64,000 bases of DNA. Origin: Flavobacterium sinopsychrotolerans. Lineage in GTDB: Bacteria > Bacteroidota > Bacteroidia > Flavobacteriales > Flavobacteriaceae. The DNA lies in NCBI RefSeq assembly GCF_900110375.1, contig NZ_FODN01000007.1:62001-126000 (forward strand). Direction: 5' to 3'. This document shows, one piece after another, positions 34,893-45,037 of the stretch. How positions within the stretch are numbered: the first letter of the stretch is position 1; every line of letters starts with the position of its first letter. A program made the position numbers and the translations under genes. The notes beneath the pieces are model-generated. The model searched no databases, was not told the origin of the DNA, and saw only the letters and a list, made by a program, of their open reading frames with translations.

Positions 34893-37652
34893 ATGAGAAT
34901 GTATTTACTTTTTATGACATTGTTTTTTTGCGGCATATCTTTCGCTCAAAATACAATTTCAGGTTCAGTTACAGACCGTAACAATCAACCGGTTCCGGGT
35001 GCCAATATTAAGATTGTTGGCGAAAGCTCTGGAACAACTACCGATTTTGATGGTTCTTTTACCTTGCAATCATCAAGAAAGCCCCCTTACGTGATAGAAG
35101 TCACGAGTGTTGGGTTTGAATCTCAAAAAGTAAGTGTTTCGTCCAGTACTCAAAAAGTTCTTGTGCAACTTGAAGGGGAAGAGACAAAATTAAATGAAAT
35201 AGTAGTTTCTGCCTCAAGAACACCTGAAAGGGTTTTGGAGTCTCCCGTGACTATTGAAAGAATGGGAATAGTTGAAATTAAGAAAACAGCTTCTCCTTCT
35301 TTTTATGATGGATTAGAAAACATGAAAGAAGTACAAATGAATACTTCAAGTATGTCTTTCAAATCGATTAATACGCGTGGATTCGCAACAGTTGCAAATA
35401 CTCGTTTTATGCAATTAGTTGATGGTATGGATAACTCCTCGCCATTGTTGAACTTTGTGCTTGGAAATTTAATTGGGGTGTCTGAAATAGATGTTCAAAG
35501 TGTAGAATTATTACCAGGAGCTTCTTCAGCTTTATATGGTGCAAATGCTTTCAATGGAATTTTGTTTATGACTAGTAAGAGTCCGTTTACTAGCCAAGGA
35601 ATAAGAGCTTACGCAAAATTTGGGCAAACCACTCAAAAGGCTGCAGGTACAAATGATTATTTAGATTATGGAGTCCGTATGGCTAAAGCATTCAACAAGT
35701 ATATAGCAGGTAAAGCTAATTTTGCTTATATGAGAGGTACAGAATGGCATGCTGTGAATTATGATGATAAAACTGTAGCAGGTCGAGATAGAACTCATTA
35801 TGGGTATGATGGTATCAATGTTTATGGTGACGAAGTGTCCACAGTTATTCCCGCACCTACTTTACCTAGTGATAAAGTTTCAAGAACAGGGTATAATGAG
35901 GTGGATTTAACTGATAATAAAGTTTCAAACACAAAAATTGACTTGTCATTGCATGTTCGTCCTTTCGGTGACGAAAGATTAGAAGTTATTTGGCAAAGTA
36001 AATTTGGTTATGGTAATACGGTATATCAAGGTGCCAATCGTTACTATTTGAACAACTTTTTTATGCAGCAACATAAAATCGAATTCAAAGGAAAAAACTT
36101 CTTCTTGAGGGGATATACTACTACTGAGGATGGTGGGCAATCTTATGACATGTTGTTTACAGGTATCAATATAAATCGTAAATGGAAGTCAGATCAACAA
36201 TGGTTTACAGAATATGGAACTACATTTGCTCAATCAACATTGGGTGGTATGTTGCCAGCAGATGCGCACAGAGCGGCTAGAGCAAGAGCAGATCAAGGAA
36301 GGTTCTTACCAGGAACTCCTGAGTTTAGAAATGCTTTTAACCAAGTTACAAACGAAGCAAGTGTGTTAACAGGTTCTAAATTAGTGGACAATTCGAGAAT
36401 TTATCACTCAGATGTAAATTATAATTTTAAAGATTTAATCAAATTTGCTGAAATTCAGGTTGGAGGTTCTTACAGACAATATGAGTTAAATTCATTTGGT
36501 CGTATTTATACAGATGCTAATGGGCCTATCAAATACGATGAATACGGAGCGTACACGCAAGTGATGAAAAAAATGATTGACGATCGTTTGAAATTTACAG
36601 GATCTATTCGTTATGATAAAGCGCAAAATTTTGATGGGAATATTTCTCCAAGGGTTTCGCTTGTTTATTCAGGCGGTCAAAATAAGAACCATAATTTTAG
36701 AGGTTCTTTCCAAACTGGTTTTAGAAACCCAACTACACAGGATCAATACATAGGTTTCAATGTTGGTAGTGCTATCTTATTAGGTTCAGCACCAGACAAC
36801 CTAACTCGATTTGTAGAAACTTTACCAATAAATGGTGCAGTAGGTCAAGCTTTTGCTGGTGGAAGCACGGTGACTATAAATGGTTTGAACGCTTATGACA
36901 ATTCTTATACAGCGTCTTCAGTAGCGTCTTTTGCAGCGGCAGCCAATCCAGCATTGCTAAGAAAAACAAATGCTGGATTAGTGAAGCCTGAGGAAGTGAA
37001 AGCTATTGAACTTGGATACCGTTCATTTATCAATAGAACTTCTATTGATATTAACGGGTACTATAATATTTACAACAACTTTATTGGTAACCTTAATGTT
37101 GTTGCTCCGCTTTATGGAACAGCTACAGACGAAGGTGGTTTAGCAACGGCTGGAGGGCAACAATCGGTTCATGCTTTGCAAAATGGCAACACAAGAGTTT
37201 TTCAATTGTACACAAATACACCACTTGAAATTGAATCTATCGGTTTTGGTATTGGTTTGTCAAGAAAAGTCTACAAAGAATTTGAAATAGGAGCTAATTA
37301 CAATTATGCTGAATTTAAGTTTGATCAATCTAAAGATCCTAGTTTTGAAGCTGGATTCAATACTCCAAAACACCGTATCAAAGCGTCATTTGGTAATGAA
37401 AAATTATTTCCAAATTTTGGATTTAATGTAAGTGGTAGATGGAACAGTGAATACTTGTGGCAATCATCCTTCGCAGATGGTACCATTGAGGCGGCGACAG
37501 TTATAGACGCACAATTAAATTATAACTTCCCTTCTTTAAAATCAACTTTAAAAATAGGGGCGTCAAATATTGGAGGTAAGGAATATGGTCAAGTATTAGG
37601 AGCTGGTCTAATTGGTCAACAATATTTTGCATCTTGGACAATCAACCCGTAA
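34893..37652 (+). CDS. TonB-dependent outer-membrane receptor
   Basis: A 919-residue receptor with signal peptide (MRMYLLFMTLFFCGISFAQ). Residues ~22-100 are a carboxypeptidase-regulatory-like domain (SGSVTDRNNQPVPGANIKIV, DFDGSFTL), residues ~110-230 the plug (IVVSASRTPERVLESPVTIE, LVDGMDNSSPLL, VELLPGASSALYGANAFNGI), and the rest a 22-stranded barrel with repeated aromatic strands such as YNYAEFKF and YFASWTINP at the end. It is not a SusC type: there is no SusD gene beside it. A lipoprotein hydrolase gene follows after 29 bases, so the two likely act together on the same outer-surface substrate. Ligand unknown. Confidence 0.93.
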   Translation: MRMYLLFMTLFFCGISFAQNTISGSVTDRNNQPVPGANIKIVGESSGTTTDFDGSFTLQSSRKPPYVIEVTSVGFESQKVSVSSSTQKVLVQLEGEETKLNEIVVSASRTPERVLESPVTIERMGIVEIKKTASPSFYDGLENMKEVQMNTSSMSFKSINTRGFATVANTRFMQLVDGMDNSSPLLNFVLGNLIGVSEIDVQSVELLPGASSALYGANAFNGILFMTSKSPFTSQGIRAYAKFGQTTQKAAGTNDYLDYGVRMAKAFNKYIAGKANFAYMRGTEWHAVNYDDKTVAGRDRTHYGYDGINVYGDEVSTVIPAPTLPSDKVSRTGYNEVDLTDNKVSNTKIDLSLHVRPFGDERLEVIWQSKFGYGNTVYQGANRYYLNNFFMQQHKIEFKGKNFFLRGYTTTEDGGQSYDMLFTGININRKWKSDQQWFTEYGTTFAQSTLGGMLPADAHRAARARADQGRFLPGTPEFRNAFNQVTNEASVLTGSKLVDNSRIYHSDVNYNFKDLIKFAEIQVGGSYRQYELNSFGRIYTDANGPIKYDEYGAYTQVMKKMIDDRLKFTGSIRYDKAQNFDGNISPRVSLVYSGGQNKNHNFRGSFQTGFRNPTTQDQYIGFNVGSAILLGSAPDNLTRFVETLPINGAVGQAFAGGSTVTINGLNAYDNSYTASSVASFAAAANPALLRKTNAGLVKPEEVKAIELGYRSFINRTSIDINGYYNIYNNFIGNLNVVAPLYGTATDEGGLATAGGQQSVHALQNGNTRVFQLYTNTPLEIESIGFGIGLSRKVYKEFEIGANYNYAEFKFDQSKDPSFEAGFNTPKHRIKASFGNEKLFPNFGFNVSGRWNSEYLWQSSFADGTIEAATVIDAQLNYNFPSLKSTLKIGASNIGGKEYGQVLGAGLIGQQYFASWTINP

Positions 37653-37681
37653 GACTTTATTAAAACTAAAATCAAAGAACA

Positions 37682-39235
37682 ATGATAAAAAATTTCAAAT
37701 GGCTACTATTTGCTTCACTGGCATTTGTAGCGTGTAATAATGAAGATGAAGTAATAGCTGATGCTAACTCATCTGATGGGCAGCCTCTAACTGCTGGATC
37801 GGCAGTAGTAACAAAATATGTAGCATTAGGAGATTCTTATGCAGCGGGTTTTAGTGATAATGCCTTGTTTATTGAAGGGCAAAAAGGTTCGTATGCTAAT
37901 ATTATAGGACAACAATTTACATTAAAGGGTGGAGGAGAATTTAAGACTCCTTTAATGGCTGATAATGTTGGAGGACTTTTATTAGGTGGTAATGTAATTC
38001 TAGGACAACGCTTGTTTTTTAATGGATCAGCACCTGTTCCAGTATCAGGAAGGCCTTCTACAGAAGTTACTACAAAACTTACGGGACCTTTTAGTAATTT
38101 AGGAGTTCCAGGGGCAAAAAGTTACCATTTACTTGCTCCAGGTTATGGGAATCCGGCTGGTGTAGCAACTGGTCAGGCTAATCCCTACTTTGCGAGATTT
38201 GCAACATCCACTACAACAACAGTAGTAGCTGATGCTGTCGCTCAAGATCCTACTTTTTTCTCTTTGTGGATAGGAGGGAATGATGTGCTTGGGTATGCTA
38301 CCTCTGGTGGAGCGGGAAGAAACCAAACAGGTAATATGAATCCTGCAACCTATGGCAGTAATGACATTACGGATCCAACTGTTTTTGCAAGTGCATACAA
38401 CAATATTGTTAATGTAATGACTGCCAAAGGTGCCAAAGGAGTAGTAGCAAATTTACCGTATGTAACGGCTTTACCTTTTTTTACAACGGTACCTACAAAT
38501 GCCATTCCTGGATTAAGCCCATCACAAGCTGGTCAGCTTAATCAGTTATTTGGAGGTATAAACGCGGCATTGGCTGGAGCAAGTTTGCCAGCTCGTTTTG
38601 CGACAATTCTTGCTGATGATGGAAACCCGAGAACGACAGAAAGCAATCCGCTTCTTATTTTAGATGAATCTTTGCCCAATATATCTGCACAAATTACAGT
38701 TGCTTTAACTCCTACTTTAGGAGCTGGAACTGCTGCTGCTTTAGGAGGTCTTTATGGTCAAGCAAGACACGCAAGTAGTGCTGCCGCTAAACAAGACTTC
38801 ATTCTATTAACGGCAAGAGGAGTTATTGGTACCACTCAAGCTGGAGCGCCTGCTGGTTTTAATACTATTGGTGTAACGTTTCCAATGGGTGATGGCACAG
38901 CCTTGACTGCTGCAGAGTTTTTGGAAATTAAAGTAGCTACAGATGCTTACAATGCTACTATTAAATCCATAGCTGATACAAAAGGGTTGGCATTCGTTGA
39001 ATTGAAATCTGTAACGGATCAGTTAGCAAATGGTGGAATAATCTATAATAACTACAGAGTAACTTCGGCCTTTGTAACAGGTGGAATGTTCTCGTTAGAT
39101 GGCGTGCATCCAAGTCCAAGAGGATATGCAATTATAGCTAATCTGTTTACGGATGCTATAAATGCAAAATTTGGAGCTAATTTCAAAAATAAAGATGTAA
39201 GCTTGTATCGAATACTGTATCCAGCTACTTTATAA
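37682..39235 (+). CDS. SGNH/GDSL-type hydrolase lipoprotein
   Basis: A 517-residue lipoprotein. The lipobox is AFVAC and the mature protein begins CNNEDEV, an acidic start resembling the flavobacterial surface-export signal. The SGNH block I motif is YVALGDSYAAGFSDN with the nucleophile Ser; block III appears as WIGGNDVLGYA and block V as LDGVHPSPRGYA (Asp/His). It is longer than typical SGNH esterases because of Gly/Ala-rich insertions between blocks. The gene follows the TonB receptor by 29 bases, so a surface esterase feeding the receptor is the natural reading. A terminator lies after it. Confidence 0.9.
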   Translation: MIKNFKWLLFASLAFVACNNEDEVIADANSSDGQPLTAGSAVVTKYVALGDSYAAGFSDNALFIEGQKGSYANIIGQQFTLKGGGEFKTPLMADNVGGLLLGGNVILGQRLFFNGSAPVPVSGRPSTEVTTKLTGPFSNLGVPGAKSYHLLAPGYGNPAGVATGQANPYFARFATSTTTTVVADAVAQDPTFFSLWIGGNDVLGYATSGGAGRNQTGNMNPATYGSNDITDPTVFASAYNNIVNVMTAKGAKGVVANLPYVTALPFFTTVPTNAIPGLSPSQAGQLNQLFGGINAALAGASLPARFATILADDGNPRTTESNPLLILDESLPNISAQITVALTPTLGAGTAAALGGLYGQARHASSAAAKQDFILLTARGVIGTTQAGAPAGFNTIGVTFPMGDGTALTAAEFLEIKVATDAYNATIKSIADTKGLAFVELKSVTDQLANGGIIYNNYRVTSAFVTGGMFSLDGVHPSPRGYAIIANLFTDAINAKFGANFKNKDVSLYRILYPATL

Positions 39236-39258
39236 GATTTAAAAGTAAATAATAACGA

Positions 39259-39292
39259 ATAACCATCTGCTTATGCAGGTGGTTATTTTTTT
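39259..39292 (+). terminator. Terminator after the SGNH hydrolase gene
   Basis: Arms AACCATCTGC and GCAGGTGGTT (one wobble), 4-base loop, then ATTTTTTT, 25 bases after the stop. Confidence 0.8.
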
Positions 39293-39372
39293 GAGGATAT
39301 TGCTGGTATTGGATTGTTTTAAAGTCTTTTCTTCGGTAGGAAGTAAAAATATCCATTTTTTATAAAAAATAA

Positions 39373-39402
39373 TTGATTTTATATTTTAAAAAATTATCTT
39401 TG
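39373..39402 (+). promoter_or_regulatory. Promoter of atpD-atpC
   Basis: A TTG at 39373-39375 and TATCTTTG at 39395-39402 are separated by 19 bases, a close match to the Bacteroidota -33 TTG / -7 TAnnTTTG arrangement. The -7 box is 84 bases before the atpD ATG. This is one of the two best promoter matches in the window. Confidence 0.7.
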
Positions 39403-39483
39403 CACACTGAAAAAAGCATTTAATCGATACGTTTCGGTTGGTACTATTTCATAAACCTAAATAGCTATTTAATAAATACATAA

Positions 39484-40998
<1,515 letters not shown>

Positions 40999-41002
40999 AA
41001 TT

Positions 41003-41070
41003 AGTTTATAAGTTTAAAGTTTAAGGTTCACTCGTAACTTTAAACTTTTAAACTTTAAACTTTAAACTAA
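41003..41070. repeat. GTTTAAAGTTTAAAG inverted repeat in the atpD-atpC spacer
   Basis: TTAGTTTATAAGTTTAAAGT near the atpD stop and an AACTTTAAAC-repeated run ending at about 41068 form a long, imperfect AT-rich hairpin. It fills nearly all of the 80-base space between the two operon genes, without a T tail. Confidence 0.8.
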
Positions 41071-41078
41071 AAAGAAAT

Positions 41079-41360
41079 ATGTTATTAGAAATAGTTTCAC
41101 CAGAAGCAAAATTGTTTTCAGCAGAAGTAACTTCGGTAACACTGCCAGGAGTTGATGGAAGCTTTCAGATTTTGAATAACCACGCGCCAATTGTTTCTAT
41201 TTTAGAAAAAGGCGTAGTGAAAATTACTGCTTCAAACTTTGCTTTTGCAAAAGAAGTAGCCAGTAAATTCACCAAACTTGATGCTCAAAACTATACACTT
41301 GCTATCAATTCAGGAACAATTGAAATGAAAGACAATAAAGTTATTGTTTTAGTTGACTAA
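41079..41360 (+). CDS. atpC: F1 ATP synthase subunit epsilon, short form
   Basis: Central-stalk subunit linking rotation of gamma to the c-ring. It has only 93 residues: the N-terminal beta-sandwich is complete (LEIVSPEAKLFSAEVTSVTLPG, DGSFQILNNHAPIVSIL), but the usual ~45-residue C-terminal helical hairpin is missing. Short epsilon subunits are seen in Bacteroidota, so this is not a truncation artefact. That hairpin mediates inhibition of ATP hydrolysis in other bacteria, so such control should be absent or replaced here. It is cotranscribed with atpD and followed by a terminator. Confidence 0.94.
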   Translation: MLLEIVSPEAKLFSAEVTSVTLPGVDGSFQILNNHAPIVSILEKGVVKITASNFAFAKEVASKFTKLDAQNYTLAINSGTIEMKDNKVIVLVD

Positions 41361-41381
41361 GACAATTCAGAATATAAATAG

Positions 41382-41411
41382 AGCCTAACGTAACTGTTAG
41401 GCTTTTTTTTT
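41382..41411 (+). terminator. Terminator after atpC
   Basis: AGCCTAAC and GTTAGGCT with a 6-base loop and a T9 tail, 21 bases after the stop. Confidence 0.9.
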
Positions 41412-41553
41412 GGAGCTAATCCAGCTTTCCATTACAAACTCTTAAAGGAAACACTTTTTTGTTATAACCGCCACGAGCTTCCTTCGGTTGCTGTGTCACT
41501 TCTACAAAAAATAGTGTATCCTTCTGCGAGGCTTTCCATTGCAATCTGGGCTA
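41412..41553 (+). repeat. Dispersed structured element, diverged copy 3
   Basis: Begins GGAGCTAATCCAG and ends TTGCAATCTGGGCTA, compared with GAGCTATTTCCCG and AATCGGGGCTA in copies 1 and 2. The closing stem has changed on both sides (CCAG with CTGG instead of CCCG with CGGG). The interior is longer and has diverged, including CGAGCTTCCTTCGG and a TAGTGTATCC stretch. It fills the gap between the atpC terminator and the bioF promoter. Confidence 0.5.
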
Positions 41554-41570
41554 AATTCATCCAACTTTAG

Positions 41571-41578
41571 TATTTTTG
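41571..41578 (+). promoter_or_regulatory. Probable -7 box of bioF
   Basis: TATTTTTG matches TAnnTTTG and ends only 6 bases before the bioF ATG. A transcript starting from it would have almost no leader. Confidence 0.4.
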
Positions 41579-41584
41579 TTAACT

Positions 41585-42721
41585 ATGAAACGATTCCCAT
41601 CTTCTCTATCCTCTAAACTTGAGATCAGAAAGCAAAATAATGCTTTGCGACAATTGTCTTTGCCGAGTAAAATGATTGATTTTTCTTCTAATGATTACTT
41701 GGGTTTCTCACAATCAGAAATTATTTTTAATGAGACGCATCAGTATTTAATAGATAATAATTTTATTCATAACGGAGCAACAGGTTCCAGATTATTATCC
41801 GGGAACCATAAACTGTATCAAGAAACAGAAGCCTTTATCGCTAAGTTCCATCAATCAGAAGCGGCATTGATTTTTAATTCGGGTTACGATGCTAATGTTG
41901 GTTTTTTTAGTGCAGTTCCTCAAAAAGGCGATTTGATTTTATACGACGAATTGTGTCATGCTTCCATTCGGGACGGAATTCAACTGTCGAATGCCAAAGC
42001 CTATAAATTCGACCACAATGATTTTGAAGATTTAGAAAAGTTGATTTTACGGAATCCAGACACCGTTACTTATATTGTTACCGAATCTGTTTTTTCTATG
42101 GATGGTGATTGTCCAAATCTGGAAGAATTAGTTTTGCTTTCAGATAAATACCATTGCTATTTAGTTGTAGATGAAGCGCATGCTTTGGGAGTTTTTGGTT
42201 CTTCAGGAGAAGGATTCGTTCAACTGCTGGGTTTGCAAGATCACGTTTTTGCCCGTATTATGACTTTCGGGAAAGGATTGGGTTGTCATGGAGCCGCGAT
42301 TTTAGGTTCGGTTGAATTGAAGGATTATTTGGTGAATTTCGCCCGAAGTTTTATTTATACCACGGGGCTTTCGCCACATTCTGTTGCCACGATTTTGATT
42401 GCTTACCAGCATTTAAAAAAAGATTTTACTTCAATTTTAAAATTAAGAGAAAACATTGTTTTTTTTAATCAGCAGAAAAATCTGTTGAGTTTAAAACCAC
42501 TTTTTGTCCGAAGCAAATCAGCGATACAATCTGCCATTATTCCTGGAAATGAAAAGGTTAAATCCATAGCCAATCAATTGCAAGAAAAAGGATTTGATGT
42601 GAAAGCGATACTTTCGCCAACTGTTTCAGAAGGCCAGGAACGTTTGCGCTTTTGTTTACACAGTTATAATTCGCCAGAAGAAATTTCGGCTGTCATGCAT
42701 TGTATTTACTCACTTCTTTAA
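41585..42721 (+). CDS. bioF: 8-amino-7-oxononanoate synthase
   Basis: PLP enzyme that condenses pimeloyl-ACP (or -CoA) with alanine, the first step of biotin ring assembly. It has 378 residues from the ATG at 41585; a TTG three codons earlier is less likely. Motifs: IDFSSNDYLGFSQ, the GATGSRLLSGNH loop, HxxHAS-type EL-CHASIRDGIQL, VDEAHALGVFG (Asp that contacts PLP) and the Schiff-base lysine in TFGKGLGCHGA. It belongs with bioD, bioA and bioB in this window. It is separated from bioD by a four-gene sigma-factor cassette. Confidence 0.95.
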   Translation: MKRFPSSLSSKLEIRKQNNALRQLSLPSKMIDFSSNDYLGFSQSEIIFNETHQYLIDNNFIHNGATGSRLLSGNHKLYQETEAFIAKFHQSEAALIFNSGYDANVGFFSAVPQKGDLILYDELCHASIRDGIQLSNAKAYKFDHNDFEDLEKLILRNPDTVTYIVTESVFSMDGDCPNLEELVLLSDKYHCYLVVDEAHALGVFGSSGEGFVQLLGLQDHVFARIMTFGKGLGCHGAAILGSVELKDYLVNFARSFIYTTGLSPHSVATILIAYQHLKKDFTSILKLRENIVFFNQQKNLLSLKPLFVRSKSAIQSAIIPGNEKVKSIANQLQEKGFDVKAILSPTVSEGQERLRFCLHSYNSPEEISAVMHCIYSLL

Positions 42722-42794
42722 ATAAAATAATTTTTTTTGTAACGTTTTGCTTATTTAATTACTTACGAATGGTAATCAAATAAATAAAACCATT

Positions 42795-42995
42795 ATGAAA
42801 ACAGAAACCACAAAAAAATTTAGCGAGAGAAATGATTTCGGACCTGTTATGATCTTTATCAGTTCAATTGGACTTGGCTACGCTATAATAAACCAATATG
42901 TTTATGAAAAGCCAAATTTGGATATGCTATTGATGATGTCATGCTTCTTTTTGGCGGGAGTGTTTTCGGTCATAAGATCAAAATATAGTAAGTAA
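42795..42995 (+). CDS. Small two-span membrane protein
   Basis: A 66-residue protein with two hydrophobic segments, GPVMIFISSIGLGYAIIN and LDMLLMMSCFFLAGVFSVI, a charged N-terminus (MKTETTKKFSERND) and a basic end. I do not recognise the family. It lies 46 bases upstream of the TraB-like gene in the same direction and is probably the first gene of that cassette. The ATG start is preceded by an A-rich leader without a Shine-Dalgarno site, normal here. Confidence 0.6.
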   Translation: MKTETTKKFSERNDFGPVMIFISSIGLGYAIINQYVYEKPNLDMLLMMSCFFLAGVFSVIRSKYSK

Positions 42996-43041
42996 ATCTA
43001 ACGAGTTTCAATCATCTAAATCAATCAAAAATCAAATTATT

Positions 43042-43917
43042 ATGAAAAAATTATTTAAATCAATTGCAATAGTAGCAGTATTGTTAATGTCCAGTGGAGT
43101 TTTTGCGCAAGCAAAAAAAGTTGAATCAATAAATTCAAACGATAAATCTCTTTTATGGGAAATTTCAGGAAATGGATTATCGAAATCTTCGTATTTATAT
43201 GGCACGATTCACATGATTTGTGGGAATGATTATTTACTGTCTGATAAAACCAAAAAAGCTTTTACGGCTTCTGATAATTTAGTCTTAGAGGTTAATTTAT
43301 CAGACCCAAAGGAATTGAGCGTTGCCCAACAACTGGCATACGGGAAAGAACCATTAAGTAAAACATTGAGCCCAGAACAATTGAATGACCTTGATGCTTT
43401 ATTACAAAAGCGAACTGGAATGACAGTCAAACAAGTTGACAAGTTTAGTTTAATGACAGTAATCAGTTTAATTACGATGAAATCTTTTGGGTGTGTTGAT
43501 ATAAAAAGTTATGAAATGGAATTTATTGCAATGGCTAAAGAATCTGATAAAAGTGTTACTGGATTTGAAACACTTCAAGCACAAATGGATTTCTTAAGCA
43601 AAGGTTATTCTGATGCGGAGATGATAACAATGTTACAGGAATCAAATGACGATACTACAAAAAAGATGGTTCAAAATTACATTCAAGAAAACCTTCCGGA
43701 ATTATATAAAGATATTACGGCTCCAAAAGTGATGAATGAAAAAGCCAGAAAATGGTTGTTAGATGTCAGAAATGAAAACTGGGTGGTAAAAATGCCAGAT
43801 ATGATGAAAGATAAAAGCACTTTTTTTGCAGTAGGAGCCGCTCATTTATTAGATGAACAAGGAGTGATCAATTTATTGAGAAAAAAAGGGTATATCGTTA
43901 AACCTATTCTGAACTAA
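43042..43917 (+). CDS. Exported TraB/GumN family protein
   Basis: A 291-residue protein with signal peptide (MKKLFKSIAIVAVLLMSSGVFAQ). The family signatures are present: SLLWEISGNGLSKSSYLYGTIH at residues ~34-55 (the GxxxGTxH motif) and the C-terminal FFAVGAAHLLDEQGVINLL. TraB/GumN relatives in animals include TIKI, a secreted metalloprotease; the two motifs supply the metal-binding residues, so proteolytic activity is possible but untested in bacteria. It is 7 bases upstream of the ECF sigma gene, so part of one transcript with it. Confidence 0.88.
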   Translation: MKKLFKSIAIVAVLLMSSGVFAQAKKVESINSNDKSLLWEISGNGLSKSSYLYGTIHMICGNDYLLSDKTKKAFTASDNLVLEVNLSDPKELSVAQQLAYGKEPLSKTLSPEQLNDLDALLQKRTGMTVKQVDKFSLMTVISLITMKSFGCVDIKSYEMEFIAMAKESDKSVTGFETLQAQMDFLSKGYSDAEMITMLQESNDDTTKKMVQNYIQENLPELYKDITAPKVMNEKARKWLLDVRNENWVVKMPDMMKDKSTFFAVGAAHLLDEQGVINLLRKKGYIVKPILN

Positions 43918-43924
43918 TACCATT

Positions 43925-44428
43925 TTGAAAGAGAAAGAACCAGAATTTTTAAACCGGATTGAAAAACACAAAGGGATTTTATATAAAGTTTCTAAAATGT
44001 ATATGGACAATCATGATGATCAACAGGATTTGTTTCAGGAGATTGTCTGTCAACTTTGGAAATCGTATGATTCGTTTAGAAACGAAAGCCAGTTTTCGAC
44101 TTGGATGTATCGGGTGGCCATTAATACAGCTATCGTTTTTCTAAAGAAAGAAAAAAGGAAAGTCGATAAATATGAAATAGCATCTGAAAATATTAAAGAA
44201 GAAACTGACGATTCAGAAATTAAGGAAAGCCAAATTGAACATTTTTACAAAGCAGTTCAGAAATTAGAAAAAATAGACAAGGCTATCATTTTTTATCAAT
44301 TAGAGGGTTTTTCGCATAAGGAAATAGGAGACAATTTAGGTATTTCAGAAGGGAATGCCAGAGTGAAATTAAATAGAGCAAAAGAAAAATTAAGAGAAAT
44401 AATTAAAAATCAGGGATATGGATTTTAA
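43925..44428 (+). CDS. ECF-type RNA polymerase sigma factor
   Basis: A 167-residue sigma-70-family factor. Region 2 is DQQDLFQEIVCQLWKSYDSF with FSTWMYRVAINTA, and region 4 is LEGFSHKEIGDNLGISEGNARVKLNRAKEKL, a helix-turn-helix. The likely start is the TTG at 43925, since the next Met is inside region 2 and would delete the first helix. Its end overlaps the downstream membrane protein gene by 11 bases, the usual layout of a sigma factor and its membrane-bound controller. The target promoters are unknown. Confidence 0.93.
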   Translation: MKEKEPEFLNRIEKHKGILYKVSKMYMDNHDDQQDLFQEIVCQLWKSYDSFRNESQFSTWMYRVAINTAIVFLKKEKRKVDKYEIASENIKEETDDSEIKESQIEHFYKAVQKLEKIDKAIIFYQLEGFSHKEIGDNLGISEGNARVKLNRAKEKLREIIKNQGYGF

Positions 44429-45032
44429 CGATATACAATCAGCATGGGATAATGATAACAATGAGAATGTTGTTCTCCCTAATAATTTAGAAAAAATTCA
44501 AACGGCAAATACGCCCTTGGATAAGATTAAAAAAAATCTTAAAAAAGAACTCATTTATCAATCGCTAACTGTTATTCTTTGTGGGTTTGCACCTATCATA
44601 TATCATTTTCCTGAAAAATGGTTGGCTCCTTTTTACTTATTGTATAGTATGTTTTTTGCAGTTTGCGTCTACTATTTGGTGAAGTTGTATTTGTTTTATA
44701 AAAGACTTAATAATATCACTTTAAGAACAAAAGACAGTTTGTATGAAACGTATTTTGATGTGAGATTAAACATGGAATTGTATAAAACATTTACGTTTGC
44801 TCTTACACCGTTTGTAGTTCTTTTTTTAGTAGGATTTACTTTTTATGTGGCTTCCACAACACCTGGAATGAAAATATCAGATTTAAGTAATACTTTAATG
44901 ATTGCTATATTCGTGATAATTTCCGTTCTTATTTTGTTTATGGGATTAATGGCAGAATGGTGGGTTCATTTTTTCTACGGAAAGTATGCAAAAGAAATTA
45001 GAAAAGTTTTAGACGAACTAAAAGAAGAATAA
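44418..45032 (+). CDS. Membrane protein, candidate anti-sigma partner
   Basis: A 204-residue protein with a ~50-residue cytoplasmic N-terminal region beginning MDFNDIQSAWDN and then about four hydrophobic spans (LIYQSLTVILCGFAPIIY, FYLLYSMFFAVCVYYLV, FALTPFVVLFLVGFTFYV, LMIAIFVIISVLILFMG). It lacks the usual anti-sigma zinc motif (HxxxCxxC) and FecR-like domains. The role as a sigma-factor controller is inferred only from the 11-base overlap with the sigma gene and the soluble N-terminus. It is followed by a terminator. Confidence 0.75.
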   Translation: MDFNDIQSAWDNDNNENVVLPNNLEKIQTANTPLDKIKKNLKKELIYQSLTVILCGFAPIIYHFPEKWLAPFYLLYSMFFAVCVYYLVKLYLFYKRLNNITLRTKDSLYETYFDVRLNMELYKTFTFALTPFVVLFLVGFTFYVASTTPGMKISDLSNTLMIAIFVIISVLILFMGLMAEWWVHFFYGKYAKEIRKVLDELKEE

Positions 45033-45037
45033 TAAAT

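Noticed and set aside
34893-39235. SusC/SusD-type polysaccharide utilisation locus
   Set aside because: The downstream gene is an SGNH hydrolase, not SusD, and no glycoside hydrolase or sugar regulator is nearby.
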